Assembly (NCBI GenBank): GCA_012719955.1
Contig: JAAXZI010000108.1
Location: forward strand, 1 to 50,216
Reading direction: 5' to 3'
Length of the DNA: 50,216 nt
From: Phycisphaerae bacterium
GTDB lineage: Bacteria > Planctomycetota > Phycisphaerae > UBA1845 > PWPN01
Under the pieces are notes generated by a model. That model saw only the letters and a program-made list of their open reading frames with translations. It was not told the origin of the DNA and made no database searches. The translations under genes were made by a program, and so were the position numbers. Positions 25,817 to 33,959 of this stretch are shown here, one piece after another. Every line of letters begins with the position of its first letter. The first letter of the stretch is position 1.

Positions 25817-26433
25817 CCAAGGCCCCCGCCTGCACGTTGATTGGCGCTGGAGATCGGTCGCGACGGATCGCGCGACTCCAGCAGCTCATCCAACTCTTCA
25901 ATCAACTCATCCAGCGATTCGCCTTCCGCGTCCGGGAACGCCTCGTCCTCGGGAAGCTGGGATTCCAGTGACTGCACCTGCGTCCGAATGGGTTCAAGCG
26001 GCGAGGCCGAAACCGCGACCAGGAACAGATCCGCATCGCTCAAAGATTCCGCCGGGCGGAAGAGCGTACCCGCATACCAGATTACGCCGATACAAAACAC
26101 CAGCATGGCCGCCGCGCCCACCGCGCCCCAGGCGGGCGAAAGCCGACGCAGCCACCAACCGAATTGACTCTCCGCCGATAACGCATCAGCCCCCCGATCG
26201 ACACCCGGATGATTCATCAATTCCGCGGCCACAGCCCTGCGCACCCGGTCCACGACCTCGGGCGCGGGGGTCGGGGATGATCGGGCGGCCAGCCAAACCC
26301 GGTCCAGCTCACGACGAACGGCGTTTCGGATGAACTCGACCCCTTCCTCGGGGGGAAAAACATCCAGCCGCTCGGCCCACCGGCCCAGCTCCCGCTCAAT
26401 CTCGCGCTCCAAGCTGTCCAAGTCCTTTTCCAT
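25813..26433 (-). CDS. Putative anti-sigma factor
   Basis: 206 aa. An N-terminal cytoplasmic region rich in charged helices (about 1-95, DLDSLEREIERELGRWAERL) is followed by one membrane span (about 100-125, AWGAVGAAAMLVFCIGVIWY) and an acidic extracytoplasmic tail (about 130-206). No zinc-binding HxxxCxxC anti-sigma motif is seen, so the assignment rests on topology and on the position six bases after an ECF sigma factor gene. Starts at ATG 26433 and ends in a 4-bp overlap with the next gene. Confidence 0.65.
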   Translation of the reverse strand: MEKDLDSLEREIERELGRWAERLDVFPPEEGVEFIRNAVRRELDRVWLAARSSPTPAPEVVDRVRRAVAAELMNHPGVDRGADALSAESQFGWWLRRLSPAWGAVGAAAMLVFCIGVIWYAGTLFRPAESLSDADLFLVAVSASPLEPIRTQVQSLESQLPEDEAFPDAEGESLDELIEELDELLESRDPSRPISSANQRAGGGLG

Positions 26434-26439
26434 CCAAGG

Positions 26440-27012
26440 CTACTCCGCCATCAACTCCCGCAAGCGAGCCAGCCCCCGGTGAGCCCGGGCCAGTGCCGTC
26501 CCCAGCGGCGTGCCCATCTGCTCGGCAATCTCGCGAAAGCTAAGCTGCGCGAAATGCCGCAGCAGGATCACCTCGCGCTCGGCCTCCGGGAGTTGGGCAA
26601 TGGCCCATTGCAGCCGGTCGGCATCTTCGGCCTGCTCCAGGGACTCGGAAGGCTGCCGGGCCATCGGGTCCGGACGCTCATGAAAACCCCGCCGTTCCGA
26701 TCCATCCTGCCAGGCGTGAAGCCCCTCACCAATCAGGCGGGTCTTCGCCCGGCGGGCCTGATCCCGGACCAGGTTGGTGGCAATGCGAAACAGCCATCCG
26801 TCAAACCGGCCGTCGTGCTCATAATGTCCAATCATCCGAACCAGCCGGACAAACACCTCCTGAAGCAGGTCTTCCGCATCATGACGAGAACCCGTCAGCC
26901 GATAAAAATAACCGTAAAGCCTGGTGGCGTAGGCATTAATAAGCGCGTCAAACGCCGCCGGCTCTCCACGTTGGGCCCGGGCAATCACATCAGCCAGTTC
27001 GGCGGGTTCCAT
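26440..27012 (-). CDS. ECF-type RNA polymerase sigma factor
   Basis: 190 aa sigma-70 family factor of the ECF group. Region 2 shows YFYRLTGSRHDAEDLLQEVF and DGWLFRIATNLVRDQARR. Region 4 shows LPEAEREVILLRHFAQLSF, REIAEQMGTPLGTALARAHR. Between them is a linker of about 40 residues. It probably directs transcription of its own operon with the membrane-bound partner downstream. No strong Shine-Dalgarno before ATG 27012. The subgroup cannot be fixed without alignment. Confidence 0.93.
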   Translation of the reverse strand: MEPAELADVIARAQRGEPAAFDALINAYATRLYGYFYRLTGSRHDAEDLLQEVFVRLVRMIGHYEHDGRFDGWLFRIATNLVRDQARRAKTRLIGEGLHAWQDGSERRGFHERPDPMARQPSESLEQAEDADRLQWAIAQLPEAEREVILLRHFAQLSFREIAEQMGTPLGTALARAHRGLARLRELMAE

Positions 27013-27350
27013 CAGGGTCCAGCTTAGAAGATCAACGTATCACCCGCCAGTCGATTGCAGAACCTGCCTGTCAGGGCGAGGCTTCACGGCTTGAGTCATG
27101 GGCTTGGGAAGACCGTTAACTTGCCCACACGGCTCAAGAGCAGTGGCGCACGGCGGGGGCAGTGGCGCACGGCAAACGCAGGAGCACAGTGATCGCCGGA
27201 GAATCCCCGGGCAGGCGGCCCGCCCCCCATGAGACGGACACAAACATAAGGTGTATCAGTTACCGGCAACCCTGCCTTTATGGCCGTAGACCGGGTATGC
27301 TAAGGAGGCGAGGCCCCTTCCTGACAAAAGGGCCGGCAAAGGACAGGCGG
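27013..27350. other. Divergent intergenic region with a short tandem duplication
   Basis: 338 bp between the sigma-factor gene and a lipoprotein gene. It holds GCAGTGGCGCACGGC twice (27140-27154 and 27159-27173, period 19). This is next to GGCTCAAGAGC (27131-27141), a piece shared with the repeat near 30828. Likely promoters of both genes; no clear -10 seen. Confidence 0.45.
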
Positions 27351-27728
27351 ATGATACGGCAGCATTATCAAACCACGGGGCTCCTGCTGGCCGGCGGGCT
27401 GGCGCTTTTCCTGGCCGGCTGTAACGACCCGACGTCTCGCAAACTCATCGCCCGACGAACCGAGAACATGGCCCGGACGACCAGACAGTTCGAGAAACTG
27501 GAGCAGAAACGTCCGGATTCGCTCGCGTGGACACTGGACGCGCTGCGAGACAAACACCGGGAGGACGTGCAGAACGCAACCGACAACCCCCGACGCGTCA
27601 ACCGGATGATCCAGGATGACATCGATCACTGGGCGGAGCGTCAGCCGGCCTATCGGAAGGAGATCAGAACGCAGCTTCAGGGCGATCCGGACAATATCCG
27701 CCGTACCGCCCCGCGGATGGCATGGTAA
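27351..27728 (+). CDS. Small hypothetical lipoprotein
   Basis: 125 aa from ATG 27351 (AAGGA upstream). The signal ends in the lipobox LAGC (LLLAGGLALFLAGC). The mature part is charged and helical (ENMARTTRQFEKLEQKRPDS, then DALRDKHREDVQNA and RMIQDDIDHWAERQPAYRKE) with no named domain. A longer frame to 27162 exists but its extra residues read as non-coding. Divergent from the ECF sigma gene, so it could belong to the same stress response. Confidence 0.7.
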   Translation: MIRQHYQTTGLLLAGGLALFLAGCNDPTSRKLIARRTENMARTTRQFEKLEQKRPDSLAWTLDALRDKHREDVQNATDNPRRVNRMIQDDIDHWAERQPAYRKEIRTQLQGDPDNIRRTAPRMAW

Positions 27729-27913
27729 GCAGAAAAAATGAAGGACGAGATGAGCGGCATAACGGGCCCTTTCCGGCGGGTGAGTTTCACGCTGCCCGCA
27801 GGGGGCGGGTACCTTGGCCAAAGGCAAGATGACCGGCCGTTTGCGCCCCCGAGGCGCAAGACTGCTTTGCCGGAAGCGACCATCGCGCCGATCTCTCCCT
27901 CAGGAGTGCGCCC

Positions 27914-28231
27914 ATGATCCAATGCAGCGACTGCGAATATTTCCACCGGGGTCCCGGCGGGCGGGGAATTTTCTCCTGTGATCCGTTTTCCACCATCAAG
28001 GAGCCGGAGTGCCTGGCCAAGTGGCAACTGATCAAGATGGAAATCATGGTCCGGTCGCACCAGGCCACGATGGACATGTACCGGCGACTGGCTCCGCTCC
28101 AGGAAAAGTTGTTCCGTCAGATGGAACGCGAACTCGACGACCAGGAAGAGGCAGACAAGTGGAAGTACGGTCTCCAGGAGGAAGACGACGACGAGCTGGA
28201 GGACGAGGAAGAGGACGACAGTGAACGCTGA
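27914..28231 (+). CDS. Small Cys-containing protein with acidic tail
   Basis: 105 aa. The N-terminus has four cysteines in CSDCEYFHRG, FSCDPFST and PECLAKW, possibly a metal site. The middle is helical (YRRLAPLQEKLFRQMERELD) and the last 20 residues are nearly all Asp/Glu. AGGAG lies seven bases before ATG 27914. No named family is recognised, but the pattern fits a conserved planctomycete small protein. It precedes the lipid kinase gene on the same strand. Confidence 0.7.
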   Translation: MIQCSDCEYFHRGPGGRGIFSCDPFSTIKEPECLAKWQLIKMEIMVRSHQATMDMYRRLAPLQEKLFRQMERELDDQEEADKWKYGLQEEDDDELEDEEEDDSER

Positions 28232-28510
28232 GGCGAGTACGGTTCGCCTCATCCTCGGCAGCACCACCGAAAACCAACTCATCCGCGGCGTCCTGTGAGG
28301 CACGAGTATCGCCTGACGCGGTGCAGGCTGCCGCATCCGCCAGGAATCCAGCAAGCGGGGCATCCGCCGAGCGGCAGTACCCCGGAAGCATTCAACTCCA
28401 AACGGCCTGCCTTCCGCACGGCGAGACATCTGAAAAATCGAACACGGCGATCCGCCCGGACACCAGCCGTTCTAAACTCCTCTGGACGAAAACCCTCGGG
28501 AGCGGATCAC

Positions 28511-29398
28511 ATGAAAACCTGCGTCATCGCCAACCCCAACTCCGGCGCCGCCGATGACACCGGCGCGCTGGCGGCCAACCTGCTGCGCCTCAAACATTTC
28601 ACTTTCCGCACCACCGAGGCCCCGGAAGACTCCAGCCGGTTTGCGGCCGAGGCGATCCGCGACGGCTACGAGCGGATCGTCGCAGCCGGCGGCGACGGCA
28701 CGCTCAACGGCGTAGTCAACGGGATGGCCGGCAACTTCGGGGCGGCCTGCCTGGGCCTCATCCCGCTGGGGACCGGCAATGACTTCGCCCGCTCCATCGG
28801 CCTGACCGCCGATCCGGCCCAGGCGGTCGATACCCTGCTGGCCAACCGCATCCGCGAAATTGACGTCGTCCGTGTCCACAACGGCGGCGTTTGCCACTTC
28901 CTTAACGTGTCCGGAGCGGGGTTTACGGCCGAGGTGGGGGAGAACATCAGCGACGTCGCCAAAAGTTGGTGGGGCGGAATCGCCTATGTCTGGGCAGCCG
29001 CCAAGACGTTGCCCAGTCTCCGCGAGTACCAGGCCACCCTCGTTTTCGATGACCGCGAGAAGCTTCAGATCACCGCCTACAACATCATGATCGCCAACGC
29101 CCGCTACGTCGGCGGCGGCATTCCCGTCGCCCCCCAGGCCCAGCTTGACGATGGACTGATGGATATCCTCATCGTGCCGGTCATGCCCGCATCCGCCCTG
29201 CTGACCGTGATTCCCAAGATCCTCAACGGAACCCATCTCGACAGCCCCGAACTGATCTTCCGCCGAGCCGCGAAAGTCCATGTGTGCTGCTATCCGGAGA
29301 TCCCTTTCAATGTCGATGGCGAACTCATGGGCACAGGCCCGGTGACCTTCGAGACGCTGCCGCGGACATTACGGATGGTCGTCGGCGCGGAAACTTGA
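28511..29398 (+). CDS. Diacylglycerol/sphingosine kinase-family lipid kinase
   Basis: Cytosolic lipid kinase of the YegS/BmrU/DagK family, 295 aa. The phosphate-binding NPNSGAA lies near the N-terminus, and the catalytic AAGGDGTLNGVVNGM and GLIPLGTGNDFARS are intact; the C-terminal beta-domain ends with PFNVDGELMG. The start at ATG 28511 has GGGAG eight bases upstream; the frame extends to 28295 but without coding character. Substrate (diacylglycerol or another lipid) not determined. Confidence 0.9.
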   Translation: MKTCVIANPNSGAADDTGALAANLLRLKHFTFRTTEAPEDSSRFAAEAIRDGYERIVAAGGDGTLNGVVNGMAGNFGAACLGLIPLGTGNDFARSIGLTADPAQAVDTLLANRIREIDVVRVHNGGVCHFLNVSGAGFTAEVGENISDVAKSWWGGIAYVWAAAKTLPSLREYQATLVFDDREKLQITAYNIMIANARYVGGGIPVAPQAQLDDGLMDILIVPVMPASALLTVIPKILNGTHLDSPELIFRRAAKVHVCCYPEIPFNVDGELMGTGPVTFETLPRTLRMVVGAET

Positions 29399-29443
29399 CT
29401 TCCAGCCTGTTGCTTCTTGACGCTCCCCGGTAAACTACCCGTC

Positions 29444-30778
29444 ATGGGTACCACAACGACACTCTCCACGCCGTATTCCAGTCGGTTGACCTCGCTGGAC
29501 GTCTTCCGTGGTCTCACCCTGGCCGGGATGATCCTGGTGAACAACCCGGGTAGCTGGGCCCACGTGTTCGGCCCGCTCCGGCATGCTCAGTGGCATGGCT
29601 GGACGCCCACCGACCTGGTCTTCCCGTTTTTCCTGTTCATCGTGGGGACGGCCATCCCCCTGGCTTTCGACAAGCGGCGGGCGCTGGGCGAGTCCCGGTC
29701 GCTGCTGCTGCTGCATGCCACCCGTCGGGCCATTGTGCTGTTCACCCTGGGGTTGGCCTACTCCGGAGTAACGATCAAATACGTCAACGGGTTGGCCGGC
29801 GAGGGACAGCACTGGCAGGTCATCCTGCCCTGGGTTCTGACCGTACTGGCCCTTGCCTTCATCTGGCCGGAGGAAAAACGCATCGCCCAGGACGGCTGGG
29901 GCCGCCACGTGCCGCGGATGGTGCTGGCCGGCTTCATCCTGCTGGCCGGCGTTTTTGCGTTGATCTACTTCTGGGAGGATTTCCAGAGATCCGAACAGCG
30001 CATCCCCGGCGTGCTGCAACGCATCGCGATTTGCTATCTGCTGGCGTCGATCATCGTCCTGTACTTCGGCGTGCCCGGGCGCGTCTTCTGGACGGTCGCC
30101 TGCCTGGTCGGATACTGGGCGCTGCTGCGCTACGTCTCGCCGCCGGGCGACTTCAACCCCAAACTCGAAGGCCCCGAGGGCCGGCTACATGAGTGGATTG
30201 ATATCCACGTCCTCGGCCGCCACTTGTACAGAGCGCGGCCCGACCCGGAGGGCATCCTGAGCACGCTTCCGGCCGTCGCCACCACGCTGCTGGGAGTCCT
30301 CACCGGCGACTGGCTGCGCAGCGGGCGGGACGAGGCCAAGAAAGGTTCCGGGCTGCTTCTGGCCGGCATGATCGGGATCATCGTCGGTTTGATTCTGCAT
30401 CAGTGGATCCCCATTAACAAAAAGATCTGGACCAGCTCCTATGTGCTGTTCGCCGGCGGGTGTGCGGCTTACGTGCTCGGATGGTGCTACCTGCTGGTGG
30501 ACGGCGAAGGTTGGCAGCGATGGAGCAAACCGTTCCTCGTCCTGGGCACTAACGCCATCGCGGTCTACGTCCTCTCCAGCCTGACCGGGTGGTTCCTGGC
30601 TGCATGGCCGTTGCTGGCGGATGGAACCCTCAATGTGAAGACGTGGTTGTACAATGGATTCTTCGGGCCAAGGTTCGGACCCGAGGGCGGATCGCTGGCC
30701 TATGCGCTGTGCTATGTACTGGTGTGGATCATCATCTTCACGCCACTGTACCGGGCCCGCATTTACATCCGTGTCTAA
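29444..30778 (+). CDS. HGSNAT/NagX-like membrane acyltransferase (DUF5009)
   Basis: Multi-span protein of 444 aa related to heparan-alpha-glucosaminide N-acetyltransferase and bacterial NagX, which transfer acetyl groups onto amino sugars across a membrane. The signature opening is RLTSLDVFRGLTLAGMILVN, followed by HAQWHGWTPTDLVFPFFLFI with the conserved His. About ten hydrophobic spans follow (for example PRMVLAGFILLAGVFALIYF and IGIIVGLILHQWIP). A TTG at 29417 is a possible earlier start; ATG 29444 is chosen because the domain starts soon after. It follows the lipid kinase by 45 bp and may be co-transcribed. Confidence 0.85.
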   Translation: MGTTTTLSTPYSSRLTSLDVFRGLTLAGMILVNNPGSWAHVFGPLRHAQWHGWTPTDLVFPFFLFIVGTAIPLAFDKRRALGESRSLLLLHATRRAIVLFTLGLAYSGVTIKYVNGLAGEGQHWQVILPWVLTVLALAFIWPEEKRIAQDGWGRHVPRMVLAGFILLAGVFALIYFWEDFQRSEQRIPGVLQRIAICYLLASIIVLYFGVPGRVFWTVACLVGYWALLRYVSPPGDFNPKLEGPEGRLHEWIDIHVLGRHLYRARPDPEGILSTLPAVATTLLGVLTGDWLRSGRDEAKKGSGLLLAGMIGIIVGLILHQWIPINKKIWTSSYVLFAGGCAAYVLGWCYLLVDGEGWQRWSKPFLVLGTNAIAVYVLSSLTGWFLAAWPLLADGTLNVKTWLYNGFFGPRFGPEGGSLAYALCYVLVWIIIFTPLYRARIYIRV

Positions 30779-30803
30779 ATGACCGTGCGCGACGGTGAGA
30801 CAG

Positions 30804-30838
30804 CCTGGAGCACGGCTTGTGTGCCACGGCTCTTGAGC
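30804..30838. repeat. CACGGCTTG / GGCTCTTGAGCC palindrome (family G)
   Basis: Contains GGCTCTTGAGCC, a perfect 12-bp dyad, next to GCACGGCTTGTGTGCCACGG. Related to 42514-42537 and to the piece at 27131-27141. Confidence 0.5.
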
Positions 30839-30848
30839 CATGCAGGGG

Positions 30849-30867
30849 GGCGGGCATCCTGCCCGCC
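30849..30867. repeat. GGCGGGCATCCTGCCCGCC palindrome (family D)
   Basis: A 19-bp near-perfect dyad, arms GGCGGGCA and TGCCCGCC. Matches 38714-38732 with a single change. Confidence 0.75.
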
Positions 30868-30956
30868 TTCGTGGATCCCAACAGAGACGGGTGTTTTATC
30901 CAGGAAACGGCCGGCACGAAGCCAGCGGGTACGGTGTTGAGACGTTTTGGCGCGAA

Positions 30957-30982
30957 CGGCCGGTACGGAGCCCGGCCGCTAC
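30957..30982. repeat. GGCCGGTACGGAGCCCGGCC repeat (family C), copy 3
   Basis: Identical over 26 bases to 17121-17146. Degenerate pieces of the same repeat surround it (30908-30935 and 30997-31018). Confidence 0.75.
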
Positions 30983-31422
30983 CGATGGATCGTTCGACGG
31001 CTACGGAGCCCGGGTACCCCAGGCGGCGCGGAATGCAATAGCCCGCAGACTCAACCAATCAACCTGAACACCTGACGAAGATCCGCCAAGATTTCGCCGC
31101 GCGGCCTCGCGCGAGCGCACAGCCCTGTGGGAGACTGAACTGGAATGACCTACCGGGATTCCCTGAATTGCCTGGTCTGTCAAGCTGAACGTTTCCACGG
31201 CAACCGATTTTGACTCCGCCCCTGTTCCACCGCCGCGGTCCCGTGGTCAGCGCCAATTTCATTTCTCGACGGCCGGTTTGAAGCCCCCGAATTTGGAAGG
31301 CTCACACTCTGCATCCTGGCCTTCGGCCCTTACAATCGCTATGGACGGATCTGGTGAGGATAGACCATAATAGCTCCCTGCCTGTTCCGAGCGCGCGGAC
31401 TTATCGAGAAACGAATGCCATC

Positions 31423-33402
31423 ATGAGTCTCACAGTTCGATTCACCGAAATGAACGCCCGGATTCCCTTGAGCACCGACGAATCAGCCAACAACAACGGG
31501 CAGGTGGGCCATGCCCTCCTGTTTGAAATCGCCTGGGAGGTCTGTTCCCAGGCCGGCGGCATCTACACCGTGTTGCGCAGCAAAGCCCCGGCCACCGTCA
31601 ATCGCTGGCAGGACAACTACTGGCTCATCGGTCCCCTGCGCGGCAACTCCAACCTCGAGTTTGAACCGGAGGTTCCCACCGGCGTGGTGGCCGAAGCGCT
31701 GGCTGAGCTGGCCGCGCGGGGCATCAGGGTCCATTGCGGACGATGGCTCATCACCGGCCGTCCCCGGGTACTGCTCGTCGATACCTCCTCCGTGGCCCAC
31801 AAGATGGGGGAGCTCAAATACTTTTACTGGAAAGACTGCGGCATCGGCACGCCGGATGGCGACGGGGAGGTGGACCAGATCATCGCCCTGGGCTTCGTGA
31901 CCGCCGACCTGCTCATGGCCATTCACGCGCGGATGAACGACCGGCCGATGCTGGCCCACTTCCACGAGTGGCAGGGTGGGGCCGCCCTGCCGATCCTGGC
32001 TCACCGCAAAGCCGCGTTCCCCACCATCTTCACCACGCACGCCACGCTGGTGGGACGCAGCCTGAGCGCCGCCAACGCCAACCTCTACGATCATCTCAAC
32101 GAGATTAACGGCGAGGCCGTCGCCCACCAGCACCAGTTCTGGCATCGCTTCGCCATCGAACGCGCCTGCGCCCACTCGGCGACCATTTTCACCACCGTCT
32201 CCGAAATCACCGCCCTGGAAGCCGCCCAGTTCCTGGGCCGCAAGCCCGAATTCCTGCTGCCCAACGGCCTGAACATCGAGCGGTTCGCCGCGCCCTACGA
32301 GTTCCAGAATCTGCACCGGCGCAACAAGGAGTTGATCCACGACTTCGTCATCGGACACTTTTTCCCCCATCACACCTTCGATCTGGAACAGACGCTCTAC
32401 ATCTTCACCGCCGGCCGGTACGAATTCCGCAACAAGGGCTTTGATCTCTTCATCGAGGCGCTGCACGAACTGAACCTGCGGCTCAAGGCCGAGCGACGCG
32501 ACGTCACCGTCGTCGCGTTCATCATCGCCCCGGCGCCCTATCGCGCCCTCAACGTCGAAACCCTCAACCGCCAGGCGATGCTCACCGAAATCAAGAACAC
32601 CTGCCAGGACATCCAGCAGGACATGGGACGCCGGCTGTATCACACCGTCACCCAGGGACGGGCCCCCACCACCGACGACCTCTTTGACGAGTATGCGGCC
32701 GTGCGCATCAAACGCATGTTGCACGTCTGGCGCCGCAGCATCCAACCGCCCATCGTCACCCACGACCTCTGGAACGACGGCAACGACCAGGTGCTCAACC
32801 ATCTGCGCTACCGAAACCTCCTCAATGCCGCCGACGACCCCGTCAAGGTGGTCTTCCACCCCGAGTTCATCACCTCAACCAGCCCCATCCTGGGCCTGGA
32901 GTACGATCAGTTCGTCCGCGGATGCAATCTCGGCGTGTTTCCCTCCTATTACGAGCCCTGGGGCTACACGCCGATGGAGTGCGTCGTACGCGGCATACCG
33001 GCCATCACCAGCGACCTGAGCGGCTTCGGCAAGTATGTAATGGAACACTTCCCCGACCATGACCTGAACGGCGTGTTCGTCGCTCGCCGGCAAGGGGTAG
33101 CCTTCCACGACACCGTGCGTCAGGTTGCCGATTGGCTGCACATCCTGACCCGCATGAGCCGCCGCGATCGCATCCAGCTCCGCAACCGGGTCGAAGCCCA
33201 CGCCGAACACTTCGACTGGACGAACCTGAGCAAATACTATCGCGAAGCCCGGCAGCACGCGTTCGGACTCTTCTACCCCGGCCGGCAGATCGTGCCCGGC
33301 GACACCGGCCTGCCCGACGTGCCCGCGCCGCTGGCAGAGTCGGCCGGCCCCCAGTCCGACCGCCGCCGCATCGGCCAACCGCAATCCCCTGTCGGGGGTT
33401 GA
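31423..33402 (+). CDS. Glycogen synthase, eukaryote-type (GT3)
   Basis: 659 aa glycosyltransferase that extends glycogen, of the GYS/GT3 type rather than the usual bacterial GlgA (GT5). Recognised from FEIAWEVCSQAGGIYTVLRS near the N-terminus, AHFHEWQGGAAL, FTTHATLVGRSLSAAN, TAGRYEFRNKGFDLFIEAL and the E-x7-E motif in YYEPWGYTPMECVVRGIPAI near the C-terminus. The donor is probably UDP-glucose, as in the family. The start is ATG 31423; an in-frame start at 31354 and Met at 31450 are alternatives, and the Shine-Dalgarno is weak. It is followed by a strong terminator. Confidence 0.92.
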   Translation: MSLTVRFTEMNARIPLSTDESANNNGQVGHALLFEIAWEVCSQAGGIYTVLRSKAPATVNRWQDNYWLIGPLRGNSNLEFEPEVPTGVVAEALAELAARGIRVHCGRWLITGRPRVLLVDTSSVAHKMGELKYFYWKDCGIGTPDGDGEVDQIIALGFVTADLLMAIHARMNDRPMLAHFHEWQGGAALPILAHRKAAFPTIFTTHATLVGRSLSAANANLYDHLNEINGEAVAHQHQFWHRFAIERACAHSATIFTTVSEITALEAAQFLGRKPEFLLPNGLNIERFAAPYEFQNLHRRNKELIHDFVIGHFFPHHTFDLEQTLYIFTAGRYEFRNKGFDLFIEALHELNLRLKAERRDVTVVAFIIAPAPYRALNVETLNRQAMLTEIKNTCQDIQQDMGRRLYHTVTQGRAPTTDDLFDEYAAVRIKRMLHVWRRSIQPPIVTHDLWNDGNDQVLNHLRYRNLLNAADDPVKVVFHPEFITSTSPILGLEYDQFVRGCNLGVFPSYYEPWGYTPMECVVRGIPAITSDLSGFGKYVMEHFPDHDLNGVFVARRQGVAFHDTVRQVADWLHILTRMSRRDRIQLRNRVEAHAEHFDWTNLSKYYREARQHAFGLFYPGRQIVPGDTGLPDVPAPLAESAGPQSDRRRIGQPQSPVGG

Positions 33403-33446
33403 CCCGCCAGATCCGGCGGGATCTCCCGGTATCTTCCCCAAAAAAA

Positions 33447-33495
33447 GCCCGTGGCACAGTCAGTGCCCCCGGGGGGCAATGGCTATGCCACGGGT
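33447..33495. terminator. Bidirectional intrinsic terminator
   Basis: GCCCGTGGCA (33447-33456) pairs with TGCCACGGGT (33486-33495), with an inner TGCCCCC/GGGGGGCA stem. Flanked by seven A's on the left and TTCTTT on the right, it can end both glycogen synthase (+) and ferredoxin (-) transcripts. Confidence 0.85.
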
Positions 33496-33519
33496 TCTTT
33501 ATCTGTCTGACCTGAAAAC

Positions 33520-33732
33520 TCAGGCCTCTTCGACCTTGATCGCGCTGGAGGGGCAAGCCTCGACGGCCGCCTTGATGCCATCGGTGTGCGCCGCGAGAAA
33601 CTCCGGATTCTGGGCCTCGGCCTTCACGACCGCCGCATCATCACCCATCTCGAACACCGCATCGCACTCGGCCACACACGCCTCGCACGAGATGCACTCG
33701 CCTGCCTCGATCTCAACTTTGGTCACTGCCAT
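33520..33732 (-). CDS. Single-cluster 4Fe-4S ferredoxin
   Basis: A small electron carrier of 70 aa with CISCEACVAEC (CxxCxxC plus an extra Cys) near the N-terminus and a single CPSSAI near the C-terminus. This is the layout of monocluster [4Fe-4S] ferredoxins. AGGAG lies ten bases before ATG 33732. The frame is open to 33897, but the extra part lacks ferredoxin-like sequence. The redox partner is not evident from its neighbours. Confidence 0.9.
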   Translation of the reverse strand: MAVTKVEIEAGECISCEACVAECDAVFEMGDDAAVVKAEAQNPEFLAAHTDGIKAAVEACPSSAIKVEEA

Positions 33733-33959
33733 CTGAATAACTCCTATCCGGAAGATCCAATCCATGTAAGGCTCTGCCGGAACTCCAGCCCGGCCTATCC
33801 CCGAACCAGCAAGTGCCGTGCCAGGGACAAAAGATACCTTACAAATACAACTATGCCCAAACCACGAAAAAAACAAAAACCGGCTCTGAGCAAGCATACA
33901 GGCGGATGTGGGTTTTCACACCGGCGCGGTGGCAACTGCCCCAGACGCCGACCCGGACC

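Larger units (their letters stand above)
30779..31422. other. Repeat-rich intergenic region upstream of glycogen synthase
   Basis: 644 bp without a gene. The first 200 bp hold several dispersed repeats: an imperfect CACGGCTTGTG...CACGGCTCTTGAGCC dyad (30804-30838), family D (30849-30867) and family C (30957-30982). The rest (31060-31420) is unique-looking and should hold the glycogen synthase promoter; TACAAT near 31331 is one candidate -10. Confidence 0.5.

Noticed and set aside
27729-27913. Possible riboswitch before the small Cys protein
   Set aside because: Some G/C-rich pairing is visible, but no known aptamer core was recognised.
31483-32859. 458-aa open frame opposite glycogen synthase
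   Set aside because: Shadow frame from biased codon third positions in the GT3 gene.
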